This document shows, one piece after another, positions 54,696 through 64,000 of a stretch of 64,000 nt of DNA. Under the pieces are notes generated by a model. The model searched no databases and was not told where the DNA came from. It saw only the letters and a list, made by a program, of their open reading frames with translations. A program made the position numbers and the translations under genes. The stretch's first letter is position 1. Every line of letters starts with the position of its first letter. Source of the stretch: Halorubrum laminariae (GTDB taxonomy: Archaea > Halobacteriota > Halobacteria > Halobacteriales > Haloferacaceae); the NCBI RefSeq assembly GCF_024494655.1, contig NZ_JANHDL010000013.1:26635-90634 (forward strand), in the 5' to 3' direction.

Positions 54696-55100
54696 ATGTA
54701 CGACGTACTCGTCGGGATCGATAACGCCGACGATGGTCGCGCAGTCGCACAGGGAGACGCCATCGCCACACTCCCGACGCGGACAGACGAGGTGACCGCG
54801 CACCTCTGCCACGTGTTTCGAGACAATCCGGAGGGAGGCTCGGTGCATCAAATCGGTGCCGTCCGCCGGACGCGCGAAACGCTGGCCGACGCCGGCGTCG
54901 ACTGCGTCTACTACGAGGCGAGCGGGGACCCCGCAGACGAACTGCTCGCGGCGGCCACCGACATCGATGCGGACGCGATCTGTGTCTCCGGGCGAAAGCG
55001 CCGCCCCTCGGGGAAGGCCGTCTTCGGGAGCGTGGCCCAAGACGTGATACTCGGGGCCGACGTGCCCGTCCTCACGGTTCCAGCACCGAACGACTCCTGA
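54696..55100 (+). CDS. universal stress protein (UspA) family
   Basis: 134 residues, Rossmann-like fold. It begins MYDVLVGIDNADDGRAV and ends with ICVSGRKRRPSGKAVFGSVAQDVILGADVPVLTVPAP. This matches the ATP-binding Usp C-terminal motif G-2x-G-9x-G-(S/T) only in part: GRKRRPSGKAVFGSV has charged residues where many have G-x-R-G, as seen in ATP-binding haloarchaeal Usp members. Role in stress tolerance is family-level. TATA-like catttatcag (54664-54673) supports leaderless start. Confidence 0.87.
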   Translation: MYDVLVGIDNADDGRAVAQGDAIATLPTRTDEVTAHLCHVFRDNPEGGSVHQIGAVRRTRETLADAGVDCVYYEASGDPADELLAAATDIDADAICVSGRKRRPSGKAVFGSVAQDVILGADVPVLTVPAPNDS

Positions 55101-55220
55101 GCGGGCCGTAGTCGCCGTCTGTGATCGGTCATACCTGTGATCGAGTCGCGTCTGTAACACTGTTCACCGCCGCCAGCGGTCCGCGGTCGGCGTCAGTCCT
55201 TGCCTTGTGGCATCGGAGTT

Positions 55221-55272
55221 CACTCGTCGACGATCTCGATGCCAAGGATCACTCGTCGACGATTTCGACGCC
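55221..55272. repeat. 23-bp repeat duplicating the 3' end of the MBF1 gene
   Basis: cactcgtcgacgatctcgatgcc (55221-55243) and cactcgtcgacgatttcgacgcc (55250-55272) differ at two bases. The second copy encodes the C-terminal end and stop of MBF1; the first lies beyond the stop as a relic duplicate. Confidence 0.8.
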
Positions 55273-55809
55273 GAGGCGGTCTTCGAGCGCGCGGACCACG
55301 GAGCCGCCGACGCCGGCGGTCGCGGCGCGACCGTCCTCGACGGCGAAGATATCGTCTTCGTCAACTTCGAGTTCCGCCGCGAGTTCCTCGACCGTCAGAC
55401 CGGCGTCTTGGCGGGCCGTCGCCACCAAGTCACCGTATCCGGAGACGAGGTACGGGAGGCGGTCCGACTCGTAGTTGGTGCCACCCTCCTCCCAGTGTTT
55501 GGAGTCGCCCGTCGCGGAGTCGTACATCTTCGCCTGCTTGCGGGCCAGCTTCTTCGTCCGGCTCTCAGTCCCGCCCGCCCCGTCACTCGCGCCGCCGGAG
55601 CTTCCGCCCGCGCCCCCGTTATCCGCTGACCCGCCGCCGCGGCCGGCCGGCGCATTCCCGGCATCGTCGTGGGGGCGGCAGTCGGAACACACGAGCAGCT
55701 TCGCGCCGGCGACCGTCGCCCGCTCGAGGCCGGTGGTCTCGCGCCCGCAGAGCTCACAGGCGTCTCCGTCGTCGCCGCCGCCGCCGCTGCCCGTCGAGTA
55801 CTTCGCCAT
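55249..55809 (-). CDS. mbf1: multiprotein bridging factor 1, archaeal
   Basis: 186 residues. The N-terminal zinc ribbon has C-E-L-C (ACELCGRETTGL) and C-S-D-C (LLVCSDCRPH). A Gly/Ser/Ala linker follows (about 50-80), then basic KKLARKQAKMYD and a Cro-like HTH (LVATARQDAGLTVEELAAELEVDEDDIFAVEDG). Archaeal MBF1 binds the ribosome small subunit and was named from eukaryotic TBP/activator bridging. A TATA element (minus strand cgactttttaac, 55833-55844) fits ATG 55809. Confidence 0.9.
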   Translation of the reverse strand: MAKYSTGSGGGGDDGDACELCGRETTGLERATVAGAKLLVCSDCRPHDDAGNAPAGRGGGSADNGGAGGSSGGASDGAGGTESRTKKLARKQAKMYDSATGDSKHWEEGGTNYESDRLPYLVSGYGDLVATARQDAGLTVEELAAELEVDEDDIFAVEDGRAATAGVGGSVVRALEDRLGVEIVDE

Positions 55810-55951
55810 ACCGCGAGTAGTAGTCCCCGACCGTTAAAAAGTCGTGGAGGTCGCGTGGCGGTCACGGCTGCCCGCATGACAACCACGTGCCCTCCTCGAC
55901 CGCTCGTTGACGCGCCCCCCTCGGCCGCTCGTTGTGTCCTTCCTCGACCGG

Positions 55952-57271
55952 TCAGGCGTCTGCGGGGCCGAGATACCCCCACGCCTGCAGCCGGTCGCCG
56001 TCGCCGTCGATCCAGCGCTCGCCGATATCGTCGCGGTAGTACATGTTGGGCACCACGATGTCGTCGATGCGGTCGTACGCCTGCTCGCGGGCGGCACCCA
56101 TCGTCTCGCCCTTGCCCGTCACGACGACGGGCATCCCGTTCTCGCCCGCGGACCGCCACTGTCCATCGACCTTCTTCGCGTCCTCCAAGTGGATCCCTTC
56201 GCGGCTCTCGGTTTGGAAGACGACAGCAGCGTTTCGAGAATTCTCATCGTACGTCTTCTCATCGTCGAACGGGAACGGCGGCAGGACAATCCGAACACCG
56301 ATTTGATAGCCGTTGTGCACCTCCAGTTCAGGATCGTTTCCGTGAGCGAGATCATAGAAGAACTCACCAGTGGACGACTCGATTGACTCTTCCTGCAGCG
56401 CAATCGTCGGGTATCCAAACCGCGGCGTGAACTCTAGTGGGTAGATACCGTTCTCGTTCACGATGCAGTTGATGTCGATACTTCCAACATAGCCCTCATT
56501 GGCGAGCCAGTCTTCGAGTTTCCCGAAGGTCTCTTTGAACAGTTTGTTCTGGCCTGCCCAGAACATGGATGTCCCCATCTCACCGGTCTGTGGACCGATG
56601 TTTCCTGGGAATAATTTCTTATGCTCAAAATTAAAGTTGACTTGGTCAATGAACTCGTTGCCGTTGAAGAACCCGCAGATAGCGACTTCAACACCTTCGA
56701 CTTTCCGCTGGAGTTGAAACCCCTTCATCCGGTGGCCCCACGCTTTCTTGTACGCCCGGAGGACATCGACGACGTCGCTCCCGTCGTCCTCGTTCCCGAC
56801 GTAGAGGAGTCGCTTGACGTTCTGAACTTCGCCGAGTGGTTTGATCACGTACGGGGCTGGATTCTCCTGGACGTGCTGGATACCGGCATCGAAGTCGTCG
56901 AAGATGTGGTGTTCGACGGTATTCACACCGTGGTCTTCGAGGATTTCCATAGCATAGCCTCGGTCTTCTTCGAGGTGATCGGTGTTTGGTGTCCCGCCGA
57001 CGACGGCTTTCCCATCCTCACGGAGTTTCTCTGCGAGCGCGCCAGTCCCGATATCGGAGCCGACCCAGATATCGTCGAAAATGATGACATCCGCCCACTC
57101 GACGTCTGCGCGCCAGTCGTCGGTCTTCGGGACGAACCCGTCACCGATCTCCCGATCGCTTTCGGCCTCGATGTAGTACTTCACGTCGTGGCCTTCGCGG
57201 TGGACCTGCCACGCGAGGTCCGTGATCAGCGCAGCGTCCGCAGAGACGAACAGAAACCGTTCGGTGTCCAT
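55952..57271 (-). CDS. PurD-like ATP-grasp protein (phosphoribosylamine-glycine ligase family), mosaic base composition
   Basis: 439 residues with PurD-like layout. An N-terminal Rossmann-like part (RFLFVSADAALITDLAWQVHREGHDVKYYIE) precedes an ATP-grasp core (YVIKPLGEVQNVKRLLYVG; EGVEVAICGFFNGNEF; IDINCIVNENGIYPLEFTPRFGYPT) and a C-terminal domain (GKGETMGAAREQAYDRI). PurD joins phosphoribosylamine and glycine in purine synthesis, but this protein diverges enough that a paralog is possible. The middle of the gene is distinctly less GC-rich than its two ends. A TATA-like caagttatcg (minus strand) supports ATG 57271. Confidence 0.75.
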   Translation of the reverse strand: MDTERFLFVSADAALITDLAWQVHREGHDVKYYIEAESDREIGDGFVPKTDDWRADVEWADVIIFDDIWVGSDIGTGALAEKLREDGKAVVGGTPNTDHLEEDRGYAMEILEDHGVNTVEHHIFDDFDAGIQHVQENPAPYVIKPLGEVQNVKRLLYVGNEDDGSDVVDVLRAYKKAWGHRMKGFQLQRKVEGVEVAICGFFNGNEFIDQVNFNFEHKKLFPGNIGPQTGEMGTSMFWAGQNKLFKETFGKLEDWLANEGYVGSIDINCIVNENGIYPLEFTPRFGYPTIALQEESIESSTGEFFYDLAHGNDPELEVHNGYQIGVRIVLPPFPFDDEKTYDENSRNAAVVFQTESREGIHLEDAKKVDGQWRSAGENGMPVVVTGKGETMGAAREQAYDRIDDIVVPNMYYRDDIGERWIDGDGDRLQAWGYLGPADA

Positions 57272-57347
57272 AGCGACACGTCTCGCGGCGATAACTTGAG
57301 TGTGTGTGTCGGTCCGGCAGGTAGAAAATCGTCGTCTCACCGAGGAC

Positions 57348-57581
57348 TCACTGCTCGGTCTTCGGGAACTCCGCGACGAACTCGTCGGACGCGGTCTGTC
57401 GCACCTCGTACGCTCCCTCGTCGAACGCGGGGACTTCGGCCGCCATCTCGTAGTATAGCGGCGTCGGCTCGTGGTCGTTGACGATGGTGAGCGTTTCTCC
57501 CGGGCCCATCCTGTCGAACTCCTCGTGGATCGTGTCGTGACGGTTCACCGGCGTAATCTCGCGAACGTCGAGTCTGGGCAT
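57348..57581 (-). CDS. DUF2249 domain protein
   Basis: 77 residues. PRLDVREITPVNRHDTIHEEFDRMGPGETLTIVNDHEPTPLYYEM is typical of DUF2249, a small alpha/beta domain of the SirA/TusA-like fold found with redox and nitrite/haem proteins. The TusA active Cys is absent, as usual in DUF2249. ATG 57581 matches the domain start. It diverges from the cupin gene. Confidence 0.88.
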   Translation of the reverse strand: MPRLDVREITPVNRHDTIHEEFDRMGPGETLTIVNDHEPTPLYYEMAAEVPAFDEGAYEVRQTASDEFVAEFPKTEQ

Positions 57582-57738
57582 GCGATCGGAGTCTCGGGTC
57601 CCGACCGATTCCGTGTTGAGCCGAACTTGTTCGGGGTCACACACTCGCTGGCGGGTCCCGAACCCCCAATCGTGACAGAGATCACTGCCGCGCCGCCGAC
57701 CGGCATCGAGAGAGACTACCGCACGTCGTCTGGGAGGG

Positions 57739-58134
57739 GTGAGTGACGTGCCGGCGACCGACTTTGACGCCGAGCGGAGCTTCGACGACGAGCGGTTCTC
57801 GACCAGCGAGGTGTTTCAAAGCGACCGGATGAAAGTCGTCTTCGGCTACTTCGAACCGGGGCAGTTCATCCCTGTTCACGCCCCCGACAGCGACGTAGTG
57901 ATCACGGTTCGCTCCGGGTCCGGCGTCGTCCGAGAGGGCGAGACGGATCGACGGGTGGGACCCGGCGACGTCGTCGTCGTGTCCGCCGGAACCGCACGCG
58001 GCGTGAAGGCGAGCGACGGAGAGCGACTGGAGGCGACGCTCGTCACCGCCCCGCCGCCGACCGACGCGGAACACGAACCGGTCCGAGAGGGAATTCGGCG
58101 CGGCGAGTTCGACTCGCAGAACAGATCGGAATGA
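57739..58134 (+). CDS. cupin domain protein
   Basis: 131 residues, one conserved beta-barrel. The cupin motif 1 is FEPGQFIPVHAPDSDVVITVRSGSG and motif 2 is RRVGPGDVVVVSAGTARGV. Only part of the usual His/Glu metal set is seen (His in VHAP), so it may be non-catalytic or use a reduced set. GTG 57739 is the only good start. It often pairs with DUF2249 genes in haloarchaea, suggesting a shared redox or sensing role (inference). Confidence 0.8.
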   Translation: MSDVPATDFDAERSFDDERFSTSEVFQSDRMKVVFGYFEPGQFIPVHAPDSDVVITVRSGSGVVREGETDRRVGPGDVVVVSAGTARGVKASDGERLEATLVTAPPPTDAEHEPVREGIRRGEFDSQNRSE

Positions 58135-58351
58135 GGGTTTCGGCTCGCCCGGCCGATCCGCGACCGGAGATCGAGGACTCGTCACCGTTTCCGCGGTCAT
58201 CGCTACCGATCTTCCTCATCGCTGTCATCGTCGAGCCATCCGCTCTGAGGCCAGCACACGTGATGAATACACACGGATTTCGCAGTTTAGAAATATAAGT
58301 TTATACTATGAAAATGATGGTTGTTATTGCTTGTTCTTTGGCTCCGAAGTA

Positions 58352-58374
58352 GTCACCTTTTTATTCGAGGTGAC
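58352..58374. promoter_or_regulatory. inverted-repeat operator candidate over the katG TATA box
   Basis: GTCACCT (58352-58358) and AGGTGAC (58368-58374) are perfect inverted repeats separated by 9 nt. The spacer and its left edge contain the TATA-like ctttttatt, so a dimeric regulator bound here would block TBP. Confidence 0.6.
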
Positions 58375-58395
58375 GGAAACTCATGACGAACCTAG

Positions 58396-60540
<2,145 letters not shown>

Positions 60541-60551
60541 ACGGTCGAGAC

Positions 60552-60570
60552 AGTGCGGTTTTTTTCGGCT
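60552..60570 (+). terminator. T-rich terminator candidate after katG
   Basis: A run of seven T (about 60559-60565) follows a GC-rich stretch 12 nt after the katG stop, as for archaeal oligo-T terminators. Confidence 0.45.
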
Positions 60571-60638
60571 GCAGTACTATCTTTTCTCACCGATCTCGGT
60601 CTGTGTTCACAGCGGCCGAAGTGCCTGCGACCGCCCGA

Positions 60639-61592
60639 TCACACGACCCGATTTTTGAGGTCGTCGCCGGCGTCAAGCCGGCCGACGTTCTCCGCGAGAA
60701 TCTCCGCGACGCGGCCATAGTAATGAGGGGTGTGTCCGGCGTTGTGCGGCGTGATCGTAACGTTACTCAGGCCCCACAGCGGGTGGTCCTCCGGCAGCGG
60801 CTCGGGGTCGGTGACGTCGAGGGCCGCTCCGCGGATCCGGCTGTTCCGGAGGTCGGAGACGAGCGCGTCGGTGTCCACGACCGGGCCGCGTGCGATGTTG
60901 ATGAGCACCGCGTCGGAGCGCATCGTGCGGAGCGCATCGGCGTCGACGAGCCCGCGGGTCGCCTCCGTGAGCGGACACGCGAGCACGACGTACTCGGCGT
61001 CGGCTATCGCGTCGTGGAACTCGTCGAAGCCGTACACCTCGTCGGTCGGACCGCCCTTTTCGGGAGAGTAGCGGACCCCGATCGTCTCGGTGTCGAAGGC
61101 GTCGAGCCTGTCGACGACGGTGCGACCGATCGCACCGAGCCCGACAACGGCCACGGTGGAGCCGTACACCTCTGTCGTCTCGTAATTCCGCCACTCGCGG
61201 CGGGCCTGTTGGCGGTGCGCCCGCTGCCACTGCCGGGCGTGGGTCACCATCGCGCCGATGACGTACTCGGAGATGTTCGGGCCGTGGACGCCAGAGGCGT
61301 TCGTCACGGCGACGCCGTGGTTCGCGAGGGCGTCCTGCGGGAGATGACCCGTCCCCGCGAACACGCAGGCGAACAGTTCGAGGTTCTCGGCGACCGACAG
61401 CTGGGACTCGTCGATGTGGAGGCCGACAGCTATCCGAGCCGTCTTGAGTAGCTCGCGCTCTTCGTCCGGCGTCCGCGCTATCGCGACCGTCTTGTTCGGG
61501 AGTCGCTCGCGGACCGCCTCGGTCAGGTCGCGCGCGTCCGAACCGTGGATCGTCTGTCGCAACACGACGACATCTGGGTCGCTCTCGCTCAT
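60639..61592 (-). CDS. D-2-hydroxyacid dehydrogenase family protein
   Basis: 317 residues. The NAD fold is VAVVGLGAIGRTVVDRLDAF. Catalytic Arg is in VLINIARGPVVDTDAL, Glu in DVTDPEPLPEDHPLW and His in NVTITPHNAGHT. Family members reduce glyoxylate, hydroxypyruvate or phosphoglycerate; no ACT or ASB domain is present, so it is not the full SerA type. A TATA element (minus strand cgctttttatac, 61613-61624) fits leaderless start at ATG 61592. Confidence 0.9.
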   Translation of the reverse strand: MSESDPDVVVLRQTIHGSDARDLTEAVRERLPNKTVAIARTPDEERELLKTARIAVGLHIDESQLSVAENLELFACVFAGTGHLPQDALANHGVAVTNASGVHGPNISEYVIGAMVTHARQWQRAHRQQARREWRNYETTEVYGSTVAVVGLGAIGRTVVDRLDAFDTETIGVRYSPEKGGPTDEVYGFDEFHDAIADAEYVVLACPLTEATRGLVDADALRTMRSDAVLINIARGPVVDTDALVSDLRNSRIRGAALDVTDPEPLPEDHPLWGLSNVTITPHNAGHTPHYYGRVAEILAENVGRLDAGDDLKNRVV

Positions 61593-61901
61593 GGCTGTGG
61601 ACTCGCCGCAGTGTATAAAAAGCGTGTCCGTTCGGCGAGGGGTGCCGGTTTTCTGGCGTCTCGATGGCCCGAGCGGATCCGTTGACGGGATCCGCCGCAG
61701 TCGTCGAACCGCACGCGGGTACACTCATAGCGATAGCTTCAACTTTGTCGGGAGTAGTCATCGAGACACACCCCACGACGGTGGGTTTCGGTGATTCCGG
61801 CACGGTTCAATCGTGCGTGGAATGGCTGAAATTTCATCGGTCGTTTCGGCTCCGGAGCTGGTGACGAAATCGCTGAAGGAAGGGGTGAACTACCGCATCG
61901 C
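61593..61901. other. 309-bp intergenic region, no gene seen
   Basis: It holds the minus-strand TATA element of the hydroxyacid dehydrogenase gene (61613-61624) and leads into tRNA-Ser. Small open frames here have no family features. Confidence 0.6.
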
Positions 61902-61985
61902 GGTGGGATGGCAGAGCGGCCCATTGCGCCTGCCTTGAAAGCAGGTAGCCTCACGGCTTCCTGGGTTCAAATCCCAGTCCCACCG
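61902..61985 (+). tRNA. tRNA-Ser, anticodon UGA
   Basis: 84 nt. The acceptor stem GGTGGGA pairs perfectly with TCCCACC, with discriminator G as for tRNA-Ser. The anticodon arm is CCTGC-CTTGAAA-GCAGG, anticodon TGA. A long variable arm (class II) and the T arm CTGGG-TTCAAAT-CCCAG follow. No intron is seen; CCA is not encoded. Confidence 0.95.
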
Positions 61986-62024
61986 TAGCGCGTGCAGCGT
62001 ACCTTTGTGATACATATACTCAAT

Positions 62025-63254
62025 TCAGATCATATCGTCAGTCGTGTCGGCAGTACGGAGCGCTCCTAAAGTCGTATAACGGAGCCCTTGGGGGTAGCGC
62101 GTCTCAAAGGGAACAGGGTCTTCAAGCTCGTACAGCGATCCGGGCTTGAATGTTATCACCCGTTTGTTGCTCGCTATTTTTGCGCGGTCCTTATACTCCA
62201 GAGGCTCCCGAACGAGTTCTGCTTGATCCGGCGCAACCACATCATCTACCTCGGCAATGTATTTCACCTCTCGAACGTCGCCAGTGACGTACATCGCGAC
62301 GTAATCAAACTTTCGACCGACCCGAACAAACCCCCACGCGTTGTTCTCTTTCAAGAACGGGAGCCCAGATTCTCGTGTCGGAAATACGGCAACCGTCGAG
62401 TCTGGATCCCCTACGATATTTTCACGCCGGATCGTCCCCGCGATCTGATTCCGGAGCGGTTCAAGCTCGTCAGGATTATCGGGTCCATCGGCAGATTCGA
62501 TCACTTCCGAATCGCCGATGCTTTCGACATAGCTCTCTGAAGGATCGCTCTCAGTATCAGTGTCAGCTGTCTCTCCGACAAATTGCCGCTGTTCGCGAAG
62601 TATCGTCACGAGATTCTGCACGAACTCTCGCGTTTGGGCGTCGATATCGATCGGAAGCTCACCCACTTCGTCTGTAACTGCATTCGCGATCGAAGCGCTG
62701 ATCGACGTTTCGTGTTCAGATAAATAGCGGATCGCTCGGTTTGTCTCTGCGACCTGTTCGGCTATCTCTGCCGATTTACCTGACCGTATCGACTCTTTGG
62801 TTAAGAGTTGGAGCACGCCGGGTCGTTCGGAGAGATCATCAAGATCGAACTGCACGACGGACATCTCCTCCCCACCATTTTGGCTGCGGTCTTTCGTGAG
62901 GACTTCGAATGACTTTCCGTTCGTTAAAATTCCCCAGTCGACATCCAACTCCTGTCGCATGTAGCTCCGAAGTTGGCGTACTTCAGCGTCTGAGAGCGTC
63001 GATCGAGCCGGTTTTGCCTCGACGAAGACGACCGGAGAATCACCGACGAGCAAGGCGTAGTCAACGTACGTGCTCCCCGATGCCATCGGAATTTCGTACT
63101 CCAGCGCGACCTCAGTGGAGTACAGATCCCACCCGAGAAGTTCGAGGAACGGCTGAATGAGTTTCACCTTCGTGTTTTCCTCGTCCATCTGTGGTGAGGC
63201 TTCGATCAATCCCCGACACCTATCGACGTACTTGCTGATCTCCTCTTGATCCAT
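62025..63254 (-). CDS. HsdR-N (PD-(D/E)XK) nuclease-like protein, orphan
   Basis: 409 residues. Residues 1-150 match the type I restriction HsdR N-terminal nuclease fold: VKLIQPFLELLGWDLYSTEVALEYEI, then YVDYALLVGDSPVVFVEAKPARS with the Asp...ExK catalytic set. A long helical region follows (160-225), then a beta-rich C-terminal domain (AVFPTRESGLPFLKENNAWGFVRVGR). No methylase, specificity or helicase gene is adjacent. The gene is of lower GC and its start has a TATA-like cgtttaaaatg. Next to a tRNA gene, it may be a transferred element. Confidence 0.82.
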   Translation of the reverse strand: MDQEEISKYVDRCRGLIEASPQMDEENTKVKLIQPFLELLGWDLYSTEVALEYEIPMASGSTYVDYALLVGDSPVVFVEAKPARSTLSDAEVRQLRSYMRQELDVDWGILTNGKSFEVLTKDRSQNGGEEMSVVQFDLDDLSERPGVLQLLTKESIRSGKSAEIAEQVAETNRAIRYLSEHETSISASIANAVTDEVGELPIDIDAQTREFVQNLVTILREQRQFVGETADTDTESDPSESYVESIGDSEVIESADGPDNPDELEPLRNQIAGTIRRENIVGDPDSTVAVFPTRESGLPFLKENNAWGFVRVGRKFDYVAMYVTGDVREVKYIAEVDDVVAPDQAELVREPLEYKDRAKIASNKRVITFKPGSLYELEDPVPFETRYPQGLRYTTLGALRTADTTDDMI

Positions 63255-63547
63255 TATCGAGAGGTCTACGTCGAATCATTTTAAACGATCGGCCAAGCAG
63301 ATACGCTTTCGTCTGTCGAGTCGAAAAACTTCGACGTGAAATTTGGTAGCATCGATACACCGCTGATTTACCAAGAGAAATAACTGAGATCAGTTACTAT
63401 TCAGCGCGAATCAGTCTCCTCGAACCGCGAGTACATCACTCCTCCCCCGAAATATTTGAGAGAACCCACGTCCAGTGACGTGTGGTATCACGTGCCGCAT
63501 TATCTTTAACAGGTTTCCGGCGCATGTCCCTAACAGGTGATACAACG
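63255..63547. promoter_or_regulatory. divergent promoter region of the nuclease-like gene and sod
   Basis: 293 bp, AT-rich. It has a minus-strand TATA (tttaaaat, about 63275-63283). On the plus side, tctttaac (63503-63510) may be the sod TATA box. The octamer taacaggt occurs twice, at 63507-63514 and 63531-63538, 24 bp apart. Confidence 0.5.
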
Positions 63548-64000
63548 ATGAGCTACGAACTCGATCCGTTACCGTACGAGTACGACGCGTTGGAGCCGCA
63601 TATTTCCGAGCAGGTGCTAGAATGGCATCACGACACCCATCATCAGGGGTACGTAAACGGGTGGAACGCGGCCGAGGAGACGCTCGAAGAAAACCGTGAG
63701 GCGGGCGATTTCTCGTCGTCCGCGGGCGCGATTCGGAACGTGACGCACAACTCGTCGGGCCACATTCTGCACGACCTGTTCTGGCAGAACATGAGTCCCG
63801 AGGGCGGCGACGAACCCTCGGGCGCGCTGGCCGACCGCATCGCCGAGGATTTCGGCTCGTACGAGGCGTGGAAAGGCGAGTTTGAGGCCGCGGCCTCCGG
63901 CGCGGGCGGCTGGGCGCTGCTCGTGTACGACACGTTCTCGAACCAACTGCGCAACGTCGTGGTGGACAAACACGACCAGGGCGCGATCTGGGGCGGCCAC
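63548..64000 (+). CDS. sod: superoxide dismutase (Mn/Fe), 3'-truncated by window edge
   Basis: The first 151 residues of an Fe/Mn superoxide dismutase. MSYELDPLPYEYDALEPHISEQVLEWHHDTHHQGYVNGWN gives the first metal His and the His-gate; NSSGHILHDLFWQNM gives the second His. The final D-x-W-x-H metal site lies beyond the window. It dismutates superoxide to H2O2 and O2, complementing KatG. ATG 63548 matches the family start. Confidence 0.95.
   Translation, partial: MSYELDPLPYEYDALEPHISEQVLEWHHDTHHQGYVNGWNAAEETLEENREAGDFSSSAGAIRNVTHNSSGHILHDLFWQNMSPEGGDEPSGALADRIAEDFGSYEAWKGEFEAAASGAGGWALLVYDTFSNQLRNVVVDKHDQGAIWGGH

Noticed and set aside
61902..64000. Integrated element with attL/attR at tRNA-Ser
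   Set aside because: No integrase and no repeat of the tRNA 3' end could be found in the remaining 2 kb; the window ends too soon to decide.

Overview
The window is chromosomal DNA of an extremely halophilic archaeon (class Halobacteria; gene content and order look like Halorubrum or a close relative, which is an inference). Signs are high GC with AT-rich promoters, very acidic proteins, archaeal-only families (RNase P proteins Rnp2/3/4, proteasome alpha, KH/beta-CASP nuclease FttA/aCPSF1, MBF1, archaeal CoaD, ThiR-type HTH-ThiN), gamma-glutamylcysteine synthesis by GshA, and many leaderless genes whose start lies about 27 nt from the centre of a TATA box. That spacing was used to choose many starts. 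No CRISPR array, rRNA operon, transposase or insertion sequence was seen.

Layout. 1-9.4 kb: small housekeeping genes (partial DJ-1-like gene, Zn-ribbon regulator, endonuclease III, DoxX, gshA, coaD, flavin reductase, RNA-binding proteins, Trm112-like, rnp4). 9.4-11.5 kb: menaquinone genes menA-menC. 11.6-17 kb: CMD-family protein, VOC protein, metG, thiR-dcd. 17-22.5 kb: an unusual E1-alpha, an amine-oxidase-like flavoprotein, an FG-GAP protein and a DICT-domain protein. 22.6-30.4 kb: glycerol catabolism, with glpABC diverging from glpK and a membrane protein. 30.7-34.7 kb: Cdc6-like ATPase, phosphoglycolate phosphatase, MOSC, DUF357 and membrane proteins. 34.8-36.9 kb: rnp3-rnp2-psmA. 36.9-41 kb: SDR, FttA, DUF555. 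41.1-49.5 kb: branched-chain amino-acid cluster leuA / ilvB-ilvN-ilvC-[21-codon ORF]-leuC-leuD-leuB, all on the minus strand. 49.7-61.6 kb: aminotransferase, REC-PAS-PAS protein, amidohydrolase, HD hydrolase, Usp, MBF1, PurD-like ATP-grasp, DUF2249, cupin, katG and a D-2-hydroxyacid dehydrogenase. 61.9-64 kb: tRNA-Ser(UGA), an orphan HsdR-N nuclease-like gene of lower GC, and the start of sod.

How the genes work together. GlpK phosphorylates glycerol and GlpABC oxidises glycerol-3-phosphate to DHAP with electrons to the quinone pool, while MenC/MenA make that menaquinone. The leu/ilv genes cover most of valine/isoleucine/leucine synthesis. KatG, Sod, GshA and the CoA-disulfide-reductase-like enzyme form a redox defence set.

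The most notable observations are: leuA has no canonical start codon in its own frame, but has a leaderless-looking ATG one base out of frame; a leaderless-looking 24-codon ORF ends inside a hairpin ahead of ilvB; a 21-codon ORF is overlapped on both sides between ilvC and leuC; a 7-bp inverted repeat sits over the katG TATA box; an internal low-GC block lies within the purD-like gene; and an E1-alpha paralog lacks the usual TPP/Mg aspartate.
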